NCBI GenBank assembly: GCA_039111635.1 | Contig: JBCAQO010000006.1 | Coordinates: 1,984,001 to 2,048,000, forward strand | Origin: Heterobasidion occidentale | Taxonomy: Eukaryota > Basidiomycota > Agaricomycetes > Russulales > Bondarzewiaceae | Reading direction: 5' to 3' | DNA length: 64,000 bases | Part shown: positions 25,012-35,600 of the stretch, piece by piece | Numbering within the stretch: position 1 is the stretch's first letter | Layout: each line of letters begins with the position of its first letter | Made by a program: the position numbers and the translations under genes | Notes under the pieces: model-generated | What the model saw: only the letters and a program-made list of their open reading frames with translations | The model's database searches: none | Told to the model about the DNA's origin: nothing

Positions 25012-27659
25012 CGTTTCTATTCTACGTCTCCCGCTCCGACCTCGGACGGTCAGTCTCAGTGCATATCACCAATCTACGTACATCTAGTTTCTCTATCGTT
25101 TGCTCCATCTGTGCTTGTATGTACTATTTCTATCTCTTTATTACAACTCTTGCTCCCACTTTGTCCCATGGTCAAACACTTCGTATTCTTTTGCGGGGTA
25201 GGCGGTAGAAACCTGTATCGTACGCCATCTCCTGCCGTTGTTCCCTATGTTCTGACTAACCATGAGTGCGTTTCAGCCTTAGTCGCACCGCACCGCGACG
25301 ACATTAGTCGCGCACTGAATGCCAGTCTTTCTCATCTGCACACCTCACCGACGTGCGTAATCGCACGTCGCGAAAAAGGCTCACCAAGCCGGATGACGCA
25401 GGGTCAGTCAGCGTCTGCACCCGCGGGCAGGCCTTCTTCTCCACATCCTTGCAAGTGCCTGCTTGATTACTGTACGGCTCAGCTGCTCGACGAAGCCTAC
25501 ACCGGCTCGCGCTGTTGCCTGGCATCCGGACTTGGCGGCGCAGCCTTCTCCGTAGAGCAGTCTGGCCGCCCCACGCGCACGTAGGCTATTTTTTGCCACT
25601 TCTGCTCTGCGCGGTCCAACTCAATGCATAGGATCCGCGTTTGAGGCTTTGCTTCCCGCGCCATGCCCGTAATTCAGCGGTGTCATCCCATTGGCCTCGC
25701 TCACCCTCGTCTATGTTTCAGCGTTCTAGCACGACTCTCTGGAAAGAGCTGGCTGCGCAGGAGAGCTGTGTCTTGGTTGCTTCTGCTTGCCGCATCTCGG
25801 GATCCTCTGTTATTATTGTTAGGTTCGACAGAGACTGTTCTTCGCACCGGACGCGTGAGTGGATGCCGAGAATTTTGGTCTTGCGATATTACTCATGTGA
25901 GCTTCATTTTTCTGGTAGACAAACTTCCTCCGTCTGTGCAGTCATGATTGACATCAAATTTCCAGCATTCCTCAGTTGACCTCCTCAGAGCGCACCAGTG
26001 TAGGAGTACAGCCTTCGGAATTGATGTGTTGCAGACTATCATCTCATTACATGCAACATCAACCTCTCAATATCAATGAGCTCAGGCTCGCCTTCGCGAT
26101 AAGGAGAGAGCACCCAGCCCTAACTTCTAGAGTAAGGTTGTCTCTCAACACCTATCGCCTGATGTATCGTGTCCAGCTGCGTTCATGTCTCGGTCCATCT
26201 CTTCCGCCGACAACAACCCGCTTGACAGGCTTTGAAAGCATCCACCCTCGGTCCTTGTGCTGCGCCGAAATATTCCAGACATGACATTCGGTGTCATTCA
26301 TCCCCCGCCAACTGTATGCGCGGGTTACCCGCCTTGCCTCAACGCGTAGTCTCGTCCCAAAACAACGGTCACGTCTTCGTGTCGCCGATCGTGCAGCTGC
26401 GGCCGCTCGTCTCGCACCGAGCTTCGCCTGTGACCGCGATCCCGCCAGCCTCGTTCACAAATGTGTAGAAACAGACATTGTAGTCCTTCGTCGACGGAAT
26501 CTTCCCTGCGTTTGTGCCCATGTGAGCAGGCTTCGCAACTCAAGGAATCGCGCAGTAGCGTGTGCTGTGGACTCCGATCATCCTTCTCTCAGCTCGCCCA
26601 TGTTCCGCCGTGCCACAGTTTCCCCTGTATCCGCCTGCTGGGTGTTCTCTTACCCCTAAACTGAATCGATGCGAAAATTTGCTACAATGCGTGAAGCACT
26701 ATCTTGAGCCTTCGAGCCTTCTTCGCACTCTATTCGCTCGACGTTGGGTTCTGGAGGTCAACGCAAAGCTTGGAAAAGTGCCGACTGTCATCCCTATGAT
26801 CACTGAGCCAAACCCTTGAACAGCAAACTCCTCGGATACATCAGTGACATAGCAGTGAAGCAGACTATCTTCCAAGTGCACCATCAACGCGAGTCAGTGC
26901 TAGGCGATAGTCACAATAGCCTCCTGTACTTGATCGCTCCGTGGCTTCGATCTTTTTTGTACGTCGTGTCGTACGTGAGTCCCACAAAGCAGCTAGACTC
27001 TTTGTGGAAGCTATGTTGCATCAAAGATCCCATATCTCCCCCGGTGCCGTACGCACGCGCTGCCACGTTGCCCAAAGGTACACAACCTTGCACCTGCATC
27101 GTTCTTCCGCCGGTTGTCCTGACCCCGCATTGAATACTCTTCACCCACGTCGGTATGCAGTGAGTGAGTGAGTGTGTGTGCGTGTGCAATCGACAGCTTG
27201 GGGCGAATCAGCACCGCGCACGCACCCGGGGCTTGTTGATGGACCGGAGGGGCTTCGCGGGCCCAGGCCCCTGACTTCTAACTATTTTCCCCCAACCCCC
27301 GTCTAGTGTGGCAGGCTGCGGCCACACCGACCGAGTGGTAGATTTTGAAGCGAGTGGAGTATCGAGGGTCGATGTCGCCCTCTTCTGAAGGGACGTGTTT
27401 TTGACTTCCCTTCCTCGTTGGCTGTACTCGCCGACGTCGTTGTCTAGTGTAACGAGGTAGCCAGTGTAGGGGCTCCTCGACGCGCGATCGCGGCGTGGGA
27501 CGAGTTAAGATGCATCTCTGCACCTCGAATATCAACCAGACATCTTGCGTCCAGCGCGTGGGATGCTGTGAGAAGTTTTGGCCGTATTGCTAAAATCTCG
27601 GTAGGATCGTCGTCATAGGTTGCTTTGGTGTTGTTTTACTCTAGGGACGTGGTAGAAGA

Positions 27660-27666
27660 AGTCACA
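27660..27666. repeat. Left target-site duplication of the MITE
   Basis: AGTCACA directly before the inverted repeat; the identical heptamer at 27872-27878 follows the other end. Confidence 0.7.
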
Positions 27667-27871
27667 CCCAGTAAAAACGGAATTCAAGTAAATGTCAAGC
27701 TCAGTCAAAAATTTGGGTTTTCGTCATGTATCCGTCAAAAACGTGGCGCAAAAAGTCATGCAAAAGTCATAAACTGCCAAAATTAGACACACTGCTTTCA
27801 TAGCGGATACATGACAAAAGCCCATTTTTTGGCTGGGCATGACGTTCACTTGAATTTCCGTTTTTACTGAG
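27667..27871. mobile_element. MITE: 205 bp foldback element with AGTCACA target-site duplication
   Basis: The element is almost wholly palindromic. About 68 bases at the left end (from CCCAGTAAAAACGG) are repeated in inverted form at the right end (to CCGTTTTTACTGAG), with roughly four in five positions or better matching, and about 70 bases of loop between. The same seven bases AGTCACA flank both sides at 27660-27666 and 27872-27878, which is the footprint of insertion. It has no coding capacity and so would have been moved by a transposase elsewhere. The superfamily is not clear: the length of the duplication is close to, but not, the 8 bp of hAT elements. Confidence 0.8.
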
Positions 27872-28806
27872 AGTCACATGAGAGATTGAACATCCGCCCA
27901 CCGAAGCCGAGCGTCATCAAAGTCTATCTGGATATTCGAAGGTTCAAGATTCCATTTCTTCATCCACTCGTCGAGACGAAACTTACGGTCGAATTATGTT
28001 GGGGCGGTCTCGCTGTCGTCGGGGTCTGATACTATGCCGACGTTGTTGACGTCGGTGATTGAAAATTCTCCGCGATCCCTTGAATTTGACCGCAACCTCA
28101 ACAAAGTCTGTAAGTTGACGCTCATGACTCCATCATCAGCGCAGCTTCTACCCCCTAACTACGCTCGTCGTACAAATGGACAACAAGGAATGTCCTAGCT
28201 TCAAAACCAAGCTCCTATGCTAGCCTTTAGACTATAATGCTCCAGGAACCACATAATACTCCCACTGGTACACTCTGTGTGGAGTTCTTCATTTGGGCAG
28301 GTGCTGCGGAATTGGTGAGCTGCTTGGCTTCTCTGCAAGCCTTGATCTCCTCTTGTTGCAGCTACATTCAAGGACTTCGGGTTCATTTACGGTACCATGC
28401 TGACTCAAACCGACACGCGTAGGATTGCTTCTCCGGTCTAGCCGTCTATTGTAACGATGTCCGTATTTCGGTATGGTGATGGGCCAAAGCAGATCACAAC
28501 GTATTGTATGGGCGTAACGTACCCTTTCACGAAAAAAATGACGCCTGCTTCGAGAGGAATAATCCGACTGCCCGTAGAGGCCTTTCGGAGCTCTGGGTAG
28601 TAACTTTGTTACTCAGTCTGATCTGTGGACCCCGTCAATTCCGAGTCGAACGCGTTCTCAGCAGTTCAGAATGTTGCTGTCTACTCAAGAAGCCCCGCGA
28701 CCGCAGGTATGTAGATAATCACGGGTCCCATTGGTAGCGCCCCCTTCCTTGATGTCTGCGCACATAGTCCACCAGACACGATGCTGCAAGCTGGGATCAA
28801 CTTTGC

Positions 28807-29287
28807 ATGACGCCCGTGGCCAAATGTCAAAAGACCGATTTCCCTCTTCGTGCCAATGGGTATCCAGAAATATCTTCGCGGCTGTTTCCGGTGTTCCCTC
28901 AACGGCGTTGTTTGTCTCACTTCGACGTCACCGGATCATCAGAATCCCTTCGAATGCATCTATGGGCTCAATACAGTGGAATGACTTCGAATGCGCTGTC
29001 CCATCGGAATGCCTCGTTCCTGATCGTACAAGTGCCGACCTGAACAGCTTCTATGAACGCTCGGCTTGGCTATTATCCTGGCTCTAAAGAGGTGGTGCAG
29101 CATCAGATGACCGAACGTCTTGGGATGAGGGCGTGCGCCCTGCTGCGTGCGCCGGATGGAATAGTGATTGACTCTGAGCACATGGAAGGATGTGAGGGCG
29201 CATCCAAAGGTGAGCGAAGTTTATAATCACGAACGGTCTCGCTAACCTATAGGGGCGATGGGATCACCACTAGCATATCTGCAGGGA
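28807..29287 (+). CDS. Possible spliced gene fragment, unknown
   Basis: Three stretches look coding and can be joined in frame by plausible introns. The first runs from the ATG at 28807 (KTDFPLRANGYPEISSRLFP) to SFLIVQ. After a possible 60 nt intron (29032-29091) comes VVQHQMTERLGMRACALLRA and GIVIDSEHMEGCEGASK. The next junction, GTGAGC...GCTAACC...TATAG, is a textbook fungal intron and leads to GAMGSPLAYLQGSPA and a stop. I recognise no family. The true start and end are uncertain, and the stretch may be part of a longer gene with the exons at 29.7-30.1 kb. Confidence 0.35.
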
Positions 29288-29687
29288 AGCCCCGCTTGAT
29301 ACGACTCGGGTCAAGGGTCACAACTCCTATGTACCGTGTACGTGAACTGACTGCGTGAGCTCATTTACGGCCTATGTTTTGCATTGTGGTGGTGAGTCCT
29401 GATGACTGATGGCAGGATCATTATGGTCTGCGAACAATCACCCGCTGAGTTCTACTTGCTAGAAGGTGTAGGATGCAGGACGGCGATACCCCTGGCGCTG
29501 AAGGAGATCCACCTAGCGCGCTCCGCGGCGCCGTCGTACGCCCCGTATCTCCTCCTGCTAGTAGGTGGTCGACGAACAGTTCGGACACATTCAATCCAAG
29601 GCATGAGGGCTATCGTCCTGACAGGGTGTCAACGATATCTCCTTGTAAGACTGGCAATGGACATAATCAACGCGTATAGCCGAACCA

Positions 29688-30128
29688 GTGCATGCGCACG
29701 TCTGTTTCGCCCCAGATCATGGAGTCTTTTGGCGCTCTGTCACCCTGGGCAAAGTCCTCGGGTGGCCGACAGTTCCTCCCGTGTGCCCATTCGTCCGACG
29801 AACAGATTGCAAACAACTGACGGAGAAGGAGTGCCGCGCTTGCACAATTTATCACGTCCGCAGCAGTGATGGGTACGCGGATGCTAACTGAGCACGCATG
29901 ATGTAGGAACCCGATATCCAGTGGAATGGTATGCGACTTGCACACTGTACCTGCATACCGCCCGAGTGGGTCGACGTCGATAGCAGGGACCGTCTGGCGA
30001 TCTGTACCACGCACTCTATCTACCTCGGCACTTCCAGCGCGGTGGTACGCGAGGGGCCATGGACCGCTTCTCATCACGGCACGGCATATCACATCAAGTT
30101 TCAAGTCCGGGTATCCCTCTCGACCTAG
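29688..30128 (+). CDS. Possible two-exon gene fragment, unknown
   Basis: One open stretch ends KQLTEKECRACTIYHVRSSD at a GTACGC donor. A very short intron carrying GCTAACTGA and ending GATGTAG leads to EPDIQWNGMRLAHCTC, IPPEWVDVDSRDRLAICTTH and SIYLGTSSAVVREGPW, stopping at the TAG at 30126-30128. The amino-acid composition is protein-like and cysteine-rich, but no domain is recognisable and the 5' end is not resolved. It may belong with the fragment upstream. Confidence 0.35.
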
Positions 30129-30966
30129 AACGCCTGGCCTGGCACGGGTACAGTGACCCACAACCACCCACCATCCGCCCCAAAAGAACCAGTATCAGGT
30201 CCTCACGTGGCCACCGACGCTAGGTTTTTCATTTTGGTTCAGCCACCAAGTTCTGCGCTCTATCTGCTGAAGACTAAAAATGCATCAAAGAGGGGGTGGC
30301 GGACCCCTCGTTTTGGCTCAGGATAGCCAAACTCGGCGTGCAAATAAGCTGGCTCGAGAGGGTCAAGGCACGCAAAGCGCAAGCACTCGCCCATGAATAC
30401 TCGTTGCTGAGAACACTTCACCCGGTCCGGAAGCAAACTCTCTGCTGCCGTGAGGGGCAGCATTTAGGAGCAGATGGAGGTCGACGCACAAGTGTTTTTT
30501 CTCTCATGACAAGCTTTCAGATACCCTCTAAGGCTGCATCTTTCCTGTGGCAGTTATATGTGCCATATGCGAACCACAATGGTCACGATGTGCCGGAGAC
30601 GTGAAGGAACCTTATACGCTTTATGATCGTCATACACACTAAGTATCAGTATCCCAGATGACTATACAAAGACTGGGTATCCAACAAATGACGGTGAAGA
30701 TGCAACAGCAGGAAAGGCTCGTACGCAAATGCACGTCGGGGTACAAGGGAATGTTAAACCAATAATATTGATTGCACAAGGGTCTGTTTGGATGAAGCGC
30801 GACGGTGAACGACACCAGATAGAGAGGGTTGAACCGGAGCAGGTGTCAGAGGTGATGTCCGAGATGTGATGCTGAAGATGCGCGCGGGGTGAATGATAAT
30901 AGTGAATGTGCGGATGGGGGAATCGTTGAAGCACAGCAAAGTGGACGAGAAACGAACGAGAAGTTC
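30129..30966. other. Intergenic, 3' side of the gene at 30967-32662
   Basis: About 840 bases. Open frames on both strands at 30260-30604 overlap each other and neither has a domain, so I do not call either. The right end should be the 3' untranslated region of the minus-strand gene. Confidence 0.4.
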
Positions 30967-32662
30967 CTAGCAAAACAGGCGTTTCCACCACAGCTTGAAC
31001 CGCACCCACCAGCCGCCGTCCCAGCCCTCACTGCGCATTTGCGCGCTGACCCACATCTGGCCTGTGCCAACGCGGATCTCGTTCTTCGGGTCATCGTCCT
31101 CTGCGCCTTCCTCGACGTCGGCCAGGCGGCGCGACGGAGGCGCTCGAGGAGGAAAACGGGGCAGCGTGCGCCGTGAAATGAAGGTGGGGAACACCTTGAG
31201 CAGTTCGAGGACCTCGGGATCGGGCAGGTTGGGCGACGTCCAGGTGCGCATGTATTGCTGCTCGGTCTCTTCGAAACCGTTGTCAACGAACGGTGGGGGA
31301 AATATGTCGTAGGCCTCCCCAGAGGGCGTTGTCGGGCTAGGCGGGTCGGTGTCAGAAAGCGAGGCGGAAATCGGCACAGCAGTATTTCCAGACGACGATT
31401 TCGTGATCGTGGATGTGTATGAGCGCGAAACGGGCGTGGTGTCCAAAAATGGGTCACTAGGGGCTCGGGGGCGTTTCGCGAGGATAGGGGTGTCTTGTTC
31501 TGTCCGCCGAGCGGGGACAGGCGATTTGGAATACAAAGGTTGGGATTGCGACCGAGAGTGCATGGGAGAAGGCGGTCGGTATAGCGGCGAATTGATGGTA
31601 GACGATGTTGAGGTGCGTTTGGAAGGGATCTCCTCGAATCCTAGAACCTGGAAATAAAGTGAGCCATCGACGTGCATTTGATCACATCACTCGTAAACCG
31701 GCGAACGCACTCCTTTGAGAACGTCAATAGCTTCGAGCATAAAATCTTTGCCACTGAGTAGCGCAAATCGCCGAGGTGAGAACGATTAACCTCAGACCTC
31801 GTAATCATGTTAAATTAGAGACTCACGCCGCTTCTTTGAAAACAGCGTCGTCGATTTCCCATTCTATTCGATATCCTCCCGCACCGCCGAGCTGCTCAGG
31901 AACGACTTGAAGTCTCATTAGAGCCCAGAGACCCTCGAAGAAGGGTTTAGTGCCTGGCATCCCCATAGTGCACCAGCTGCGCACGAACCGGTCGAAACGC
32001 TCGAATCTCTCTTTCTTTGCCATTGGGCCGCTAGGATCTGCGCGCGAATGAGGCATTAACGAGCCGCCGGGATGAGTAGCGGACAAGTGAGCCTGGAATT
32101 CGGCCGTCCGTCGAGCGTTCACGCTCGCGTGATACGCGGTACGGATGGAGGACTGCAGCCTCGAAAAGGGGGCCCGCTGCGAAGGGGGCAGCGTGGCCAA
32201 GGTGTTTGTCATTTGTTTGCCGGCCTCATCGTTCTGGTCAAAGTACCTGTCGACGATAGTAAAACGGCGACGAAGATCGCCAATCTGCCCAACCCGGAGT
32301 TCAACGATCGGAGCTCACCATTGACGACAGTAGCCTGCAAACTCCTCGAGATCGTTAAGAACTCTGGATGGGGTGGCGGAACGTGTGCGAGAAGCGGGCG
32401 GGGGACTGGTCCTGCGCCGAGGTTGTCTGATTCTGGAACGGCCGGGATAGTTAGGGGAAGTCGGAGAATTGAGCGGTATCGTTCCTGATGGAGGGGGGGA
32501 GAGAGGTGTCGCCGAAGGAAGGTCGTAGAGAAGGGGTTCTGGGGATGCGCCGGAGGATGCGCCTGCGAGCGAGGAGGAGCGTTTTCCCGAGCTGTTTTGC
32601 AGGCGCAAAGGCGGAGGCGGTGGTCGACGTTGAGTTTCGAGACGATATGATGGCGCGGACAT
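30967..32662 (-). CDS. Conserved-looking protein of unknown function with Trp-rich C-terminus
   Basis: A multi-exon gene from the ATG at 32662 to the stop at 30967. The N-terminus is disordered and Pro-rich (RPPPPPLRLQNSSGK, SATPLSPPPSG). It is followed by an apparently folded part: VLNDLEEFAGYCRQWYFDQN, then PFSRLQSSIRTAYHASVNAR, ERFDRFVRSWCTMGMPGTKP and GGYRIEWEIDDAVFKEA. A second Ser/Pro-rich region (SPLYRPPSPMHSRSQSQPL) leads to LELLKVFPTFISRRTLPRFP and a striking end with GWDGGWWVRFKLWWKRLFC. The terminal Trp/Arg/Cys cluster could be an amphipathic membrane-contacting or lipid-modified tail, but no domain name can be given. About 430 residues. Confidence 0.6.
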
Positions 32663-35600
32663 GATATCCTATGGTATCTCCAGTTTTACTCTGGGGCGGC
32701 GCGTGGTTCCGGGACGCTCCCGGAGCACGCAGTGGTCCGAATCAACAGAAATGTCGCGCAAAAAAGGGGAAAACAAAGAGAAATGCGGTGGGGATGCGCA
32801 AGCCGTCTGTCGCGATGCTGGAGACGGGGGAGGACAGAGAAAGGGTGGCAGCTGGGCGACGACCACCGCAAGGCAACTGTCCAATGCCGCCGCGGCCACT
32901 TGTCGTGTCACACCCTGTCATCTCCGGAGTCGCGCACTCCTGTCCACCCTGGCCGTGCACCCGCAATGTCGTTCTCCATCCCGCTCACTGCTATCCTCAT
33001 AGATCAATATCGACGCTCGCCTCATCTCGCTTGATGTACGAACGCCCGCACCTCTCCCTCCATCTTGTCTTCTCCGAAGGGCAGCAGCCTCAAGATCTAT
33101 CTGTCCGATTCAAAATGGTCACATGTTGACCATGAGCCGTTGATCTCGGTGAAGCTCGGAACTGCACCTGCCGACTACCTGCCAGTGCCAATTCACTGCC
33201 AATTCATACCGCGAACACTGCGCCCATAAGTGTGTTTGTCCGCTTGTGCCATCCATCCTGCCTGTCGTCCAACAAATGCGACACTACATCGAAACTTAGG
33301 CGTCAGGCGACCGCGATCTGCATCTTGCGCCTCGACGGCCACTTCTGTCCTAATCAGAACTTCGGAGCCTCGTTGATAATAGACTAGTCTAGTCGCCTCG
33401 CACGTCTCGCTCTCGACTTTGCGCGTATTTCGCCTCCACGCCTCGGATGCTCGGGCCTCGTTATTCTCGACCGAGGCGTCTTATCGCGCGTCGCGCATTG
33501 GCACGTCTACGAGGTCGCACGAGGACGGTCAAGTGATTTCGCGTACGCTCTGCCCACGGTCCTTCTGCATTCAATAAGTAGCCCATATCCCCACTCATGA
33601 TTTCGGACGCGACGGCCGACGCGCGAAACTAGCGACGAACGCACCAGAGCTGCAAGCTCTGAAGCTTTCTTTCTTGCCAGATCATCACTCGCGGGTCAGC
33701 TGTCGCGCGTCGTCGGACGAAGCTGCCACACAGCCCTCGACCATGGCTCTTCGACTCGCATCTCCCTTGCTCTGGGATTGACCGACGGCGCTGCCATGAC
33801 CCGTCTCGCATCTCTCCGTCATAAGTCTTGCTTCGACTGGTGCCTCGCATCTGATACTCGTTAATGCGAAGCAGTGCGAAGCGCACGGTATACATGTACA
33901 GGCTCCTGTAAATACTTACGACACGCCCTAGCAACCAACTACCGGGCTCGACGTCATGCGCAACAGAGATGATGCTCTATACAGTGCTCGAAGTCCATGC
34001 CGCATCGTCAGCATCTCCTTAATCGCTGATACAGAGAGACGAAGAGCGACGTCTGTCTTCAGCGCGAGGCCAGCCTTGCGCAGACCATCAGCTGCATCAG
34101 CCGCCCCGTGAACGGTAACGCCGATCCGTCTGCATCTGCGATCAACGTCGCCATGCAATTTCCTATCCCGGACGACTCGACTGCTTTGCTAGCGCGCGGC
34201 ACGGCACCAAGGCTGCATCAAGGGCGCGCTGCTCAGGCACCAAGCGCTGACTTCACGCGCTATTACTGGCGCCACGGGCGGAGATTGCACAACAAGGAGA
34301 GAGACATACCTGGACACTGCCGGGACGGGTGCGGAAGCAAATAAGTCAAAGGGCTGCATCGTTTTCGGGTCCGCGCGCCTGCTGCTGTTCCACCCTCTTT
34401 CGATCGGCGTCGACGCGGCGGACGACGCAATATCCACGAAGTATTCGGACACGGGCTGAGTTTCGCAGCCGGCGGATGGCGATTCGCAACTCAGAGGCCC
34501 TGCGCGGGCGGGCGATTGCCCATCGCTGCTGATAGGCAAGTCGGTTCACCGCGCGCGAGCGAAGCTCCGACCCGGCATTCTACCCAACCCTGCGTTCCGT
34601 CCACGAAGAGCGGCGGATGTTCCTGAGCCCGAGCTGGTCTGCGGGGGGTGCGCGTACGTCACGCCTCCCCGACCTCCCCCTGGAATGAAGTGCCCGCGAG
34701 GTCTGTCGGACCGCGTTCTCGTCCATTCCTCGTCTCATCTGTCATTCGATCGGTCTCTAACGGGTGTGGGCTGGTGCGGGCTCGGGCATCGACCGCCACC
34801 CGCTTACCGACACGACCTATCTGCAGGCGCGAGGCGCGCGTATGGCAGCCCACCCGACTATGCACGGGCACGGATGCCTCGCGTCGTAATTGTGGGTCGC
34901 GTACCGAGCACAGCCGGCTGACTGATAGGTGCAGGATATACGGCAGATGATGCAGGTTCGGGGCGGGGAGACGCGGCAAATGGTGACCGGACTGCATCCA
35001 CACGGGAGGTGCATATGGCTATGATTCATTGCGCAGTCAATGTCGGTCGACGGATAAGTAACATGGGGACGCTGACAACAACATGACGGCTTGCCATATC
35101 GCACTGCCCGCTCGAGGGCAGCGGCCCGACGGCATACCGACCCTCCCGAGCCCCTACTCCGCTCCACTCCTTCTCGAACGACGCGGCGCGAGCACGCCCC
35201 TCCCGCATCCGAACCAAACGCGCTCAGCTCGACGCGTGCATTCCGGCATGGCAGCCCGGAGCCCACCCGCCGGGCCAGACACCGCAGCTTGCGTGACAGG
35301 CCCTGGCCGCCCATACGCGCTCGGACGCTCCTCGACGGTGTCGCAATCGTGGGTGTCGCAGACACCTACCGCGCGTGCGCACGCACGCCACGCAGAAAGC
35401 TCGTCCGGCAGAGGCATGCGCGCCGCGACGCACACAACGAAATGATGCGCGGGGCCGACGGTATGCCCTCATATGTAAATACGAACGTCGCATTGCATCG
35501 CTCGCGTCGTGAGATTTACGGCAGCGACCAACCCATTCAAGGGCCCATTCTGCGAGTGAAGGGCGCAACCGGCGGCGAACCGGATCGAACCGGGCCCACG

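Larger units (their letters stand above)
25012..28730. other. Gene-poor region with a MITE
   Basis: About 3.7 kb, AT-richer than the flanking genes. No gene could be assembled. On the minus strand about 26373-26507 reads GKIPSTKDYNVCFYTFVN and ARCETSGRSCTIGDTK in one frame bounded by a plausible acceptor and donor, but I found no partner exons. A GT-rich simple repeat lies at about 27160-27190. A foldback element occupies 27667-27871. Confidence 0.4.

Noticed and set aside
25620..25720. Ankyrin-like snippet on the minus strand (EANGMTPLNYGHGAG)
   Set aside because: Only one partial repeat matches; flanking sequence in all frames has stops and no second repeat, so similarity is probably chance.
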